Part shown: in pieces, positions 63,860-64,000 of the stretch
Position numbering within the stretch: position 1 is the first letter of the stretch
Layout of the letters: each line of letters begins with the position of its first letter
DNA from: Thalassotalea hakodatensis
GTDB taxonomy: Bacteria > Pseudomonadota > Gammaproteobacteria > Enterobacterales > Alteromonadaceae
Assembly (NCBI RefSeq): GCF_030295995.1
Contig: NZ_AP027365.1
Span: 2,946,066-3,010,065 of the forward strand
DNA length: 64,000 bases
Direction of reading: 5' to 3'
Made by a program: the position numbers and the translations under genes
The notes under the pieces: model-generated
Seen by the model: only the letters and a program-made list of their open reading frames with translations
Told to the model about the DNA's origin: nothing
Databases searched by the model: none

Positions 63860-64000
63860 CTAGATTGAAAGCTTATCGAGACGTTTACCGCCCCAAACGC
63901 TATTAACTATTGTGCGTGTACCAATAATTGCAGTAAACATTGAAGTAATGATACCTATTGATAATGTAACTGCGAAACCTTTGATCGGCCCAGTACCTAC
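63860..64000 (-). CDS. secD: SecD, protein-export membrane protein (C-terminal end)
   Basis: Only the last 46 residues and the stop codon are present. They read [20 protein letters not shown] followed by [19 protein letters not shown] and a terminal LSI, matching the conserved SecD end. The gene continues beyond the right edge; secF follows 9 bp later. Confidence 0.95.
   Translation of the reverse strand, partial: VGTGPIKGFAVTLSIGIITSMFTAIIGTRTIVNSVWGGKRLDKLSI

Overview
The window looks like a chromosomal segment of a marine gammaproteobacterium of the order Alteromonadales, most like Colwelliaceae (Colwellia/Thalassotalea type). This is inferred from the AT-rich composition, the E. coli-type isc operon order, the TtpC/ExbB/ExbD/TonB/TPR energising operon, several TonB-dependent receptors, an OsmC-YcaO fusion and a proteobacterial one-piece tmRNA. 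No lineage marker such as 16S rRNA is present, so the assignment is by gene content only. There is no rRNA, recognisable tRNA, CRISPR array, prophage or transposase. The only mobile-type DNA is a family of short palindrome-ended repeats with four copies.

Layout. 1-5251 (minus): trmJ, cysE, then iscR-iscS-iscU-iscA-hscB-hscA, with a tandemly duplicated promoter/IscR-box module before iscR. 5594-9764: suhB, a membrane GGDEF/EAL protein and a SUMT-type cobA. 9822-11403: a MerR-family regulator with a classical 19-bp-spacer promoter driving a Cys-rich metal permease. 11475-16998: outer membrane phospholipase A, an OsmC-YcaO fusion, a serine hydrolase and a TPR protein. 17004-19080: Lrp regulator, TIM-barrel amidohydrolase and SDR. 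19275-24981: small proteins, an M20 dipeptidase, a GNAT, OmpA, a DUF3010-like protein and a periplasmic binding protein. 25246-32704: an RND efflux adaptor plus two RND pumps. 32804-39066: an ABC permease fused to an M1 peptidase with its ATPase, divergent from a LytS/LytTR two-component pair. 39378-41203: ssrA, smpB, ratA, rnfH. 41286-46344: DUF3450-TtpC-ExbB-ExbD-TonB-TPR operon. 46754-49173: GltS-type symporter, sulfotransferase-like protein and a membrane protein. 49249-53618: beta-helix lipoprotein plus TonB-dependent receptor. 53944-62406: HD-GYP protein, small secreted repeat protein, a second TonB-dependent receptor, RpiR regulator and CHASE3 hybrid kinase. 62903-64000: secF and the end of secD.

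The most interesting reading is functional. The promoter of the TonB-energising operon (46474-46495) and the promoter of the beta-helix lipoprotein/TonB receptor operon (53787-53808) carry nearly identical PhoB boxes, each two TTGTCAT direct repeats 11 bp apart and each pointing towards its operon. Together these eight genes look like a phosphate-starvation-induced outer membrane uptake system with its own TonB motor. An intercistronic terminator between the lipoprotein and the receptor probably sets their ratio. The substrate cannot be read from the sequence.

Starts were chosen from Shine-Dalgarno spacing and family N-termini. Several genes appear to use GTG or TTG (hscB, pldA, the M20 peptidase, the LytS-type kinase, the sulfotransferase-like gene, the CHASE3 kinase).
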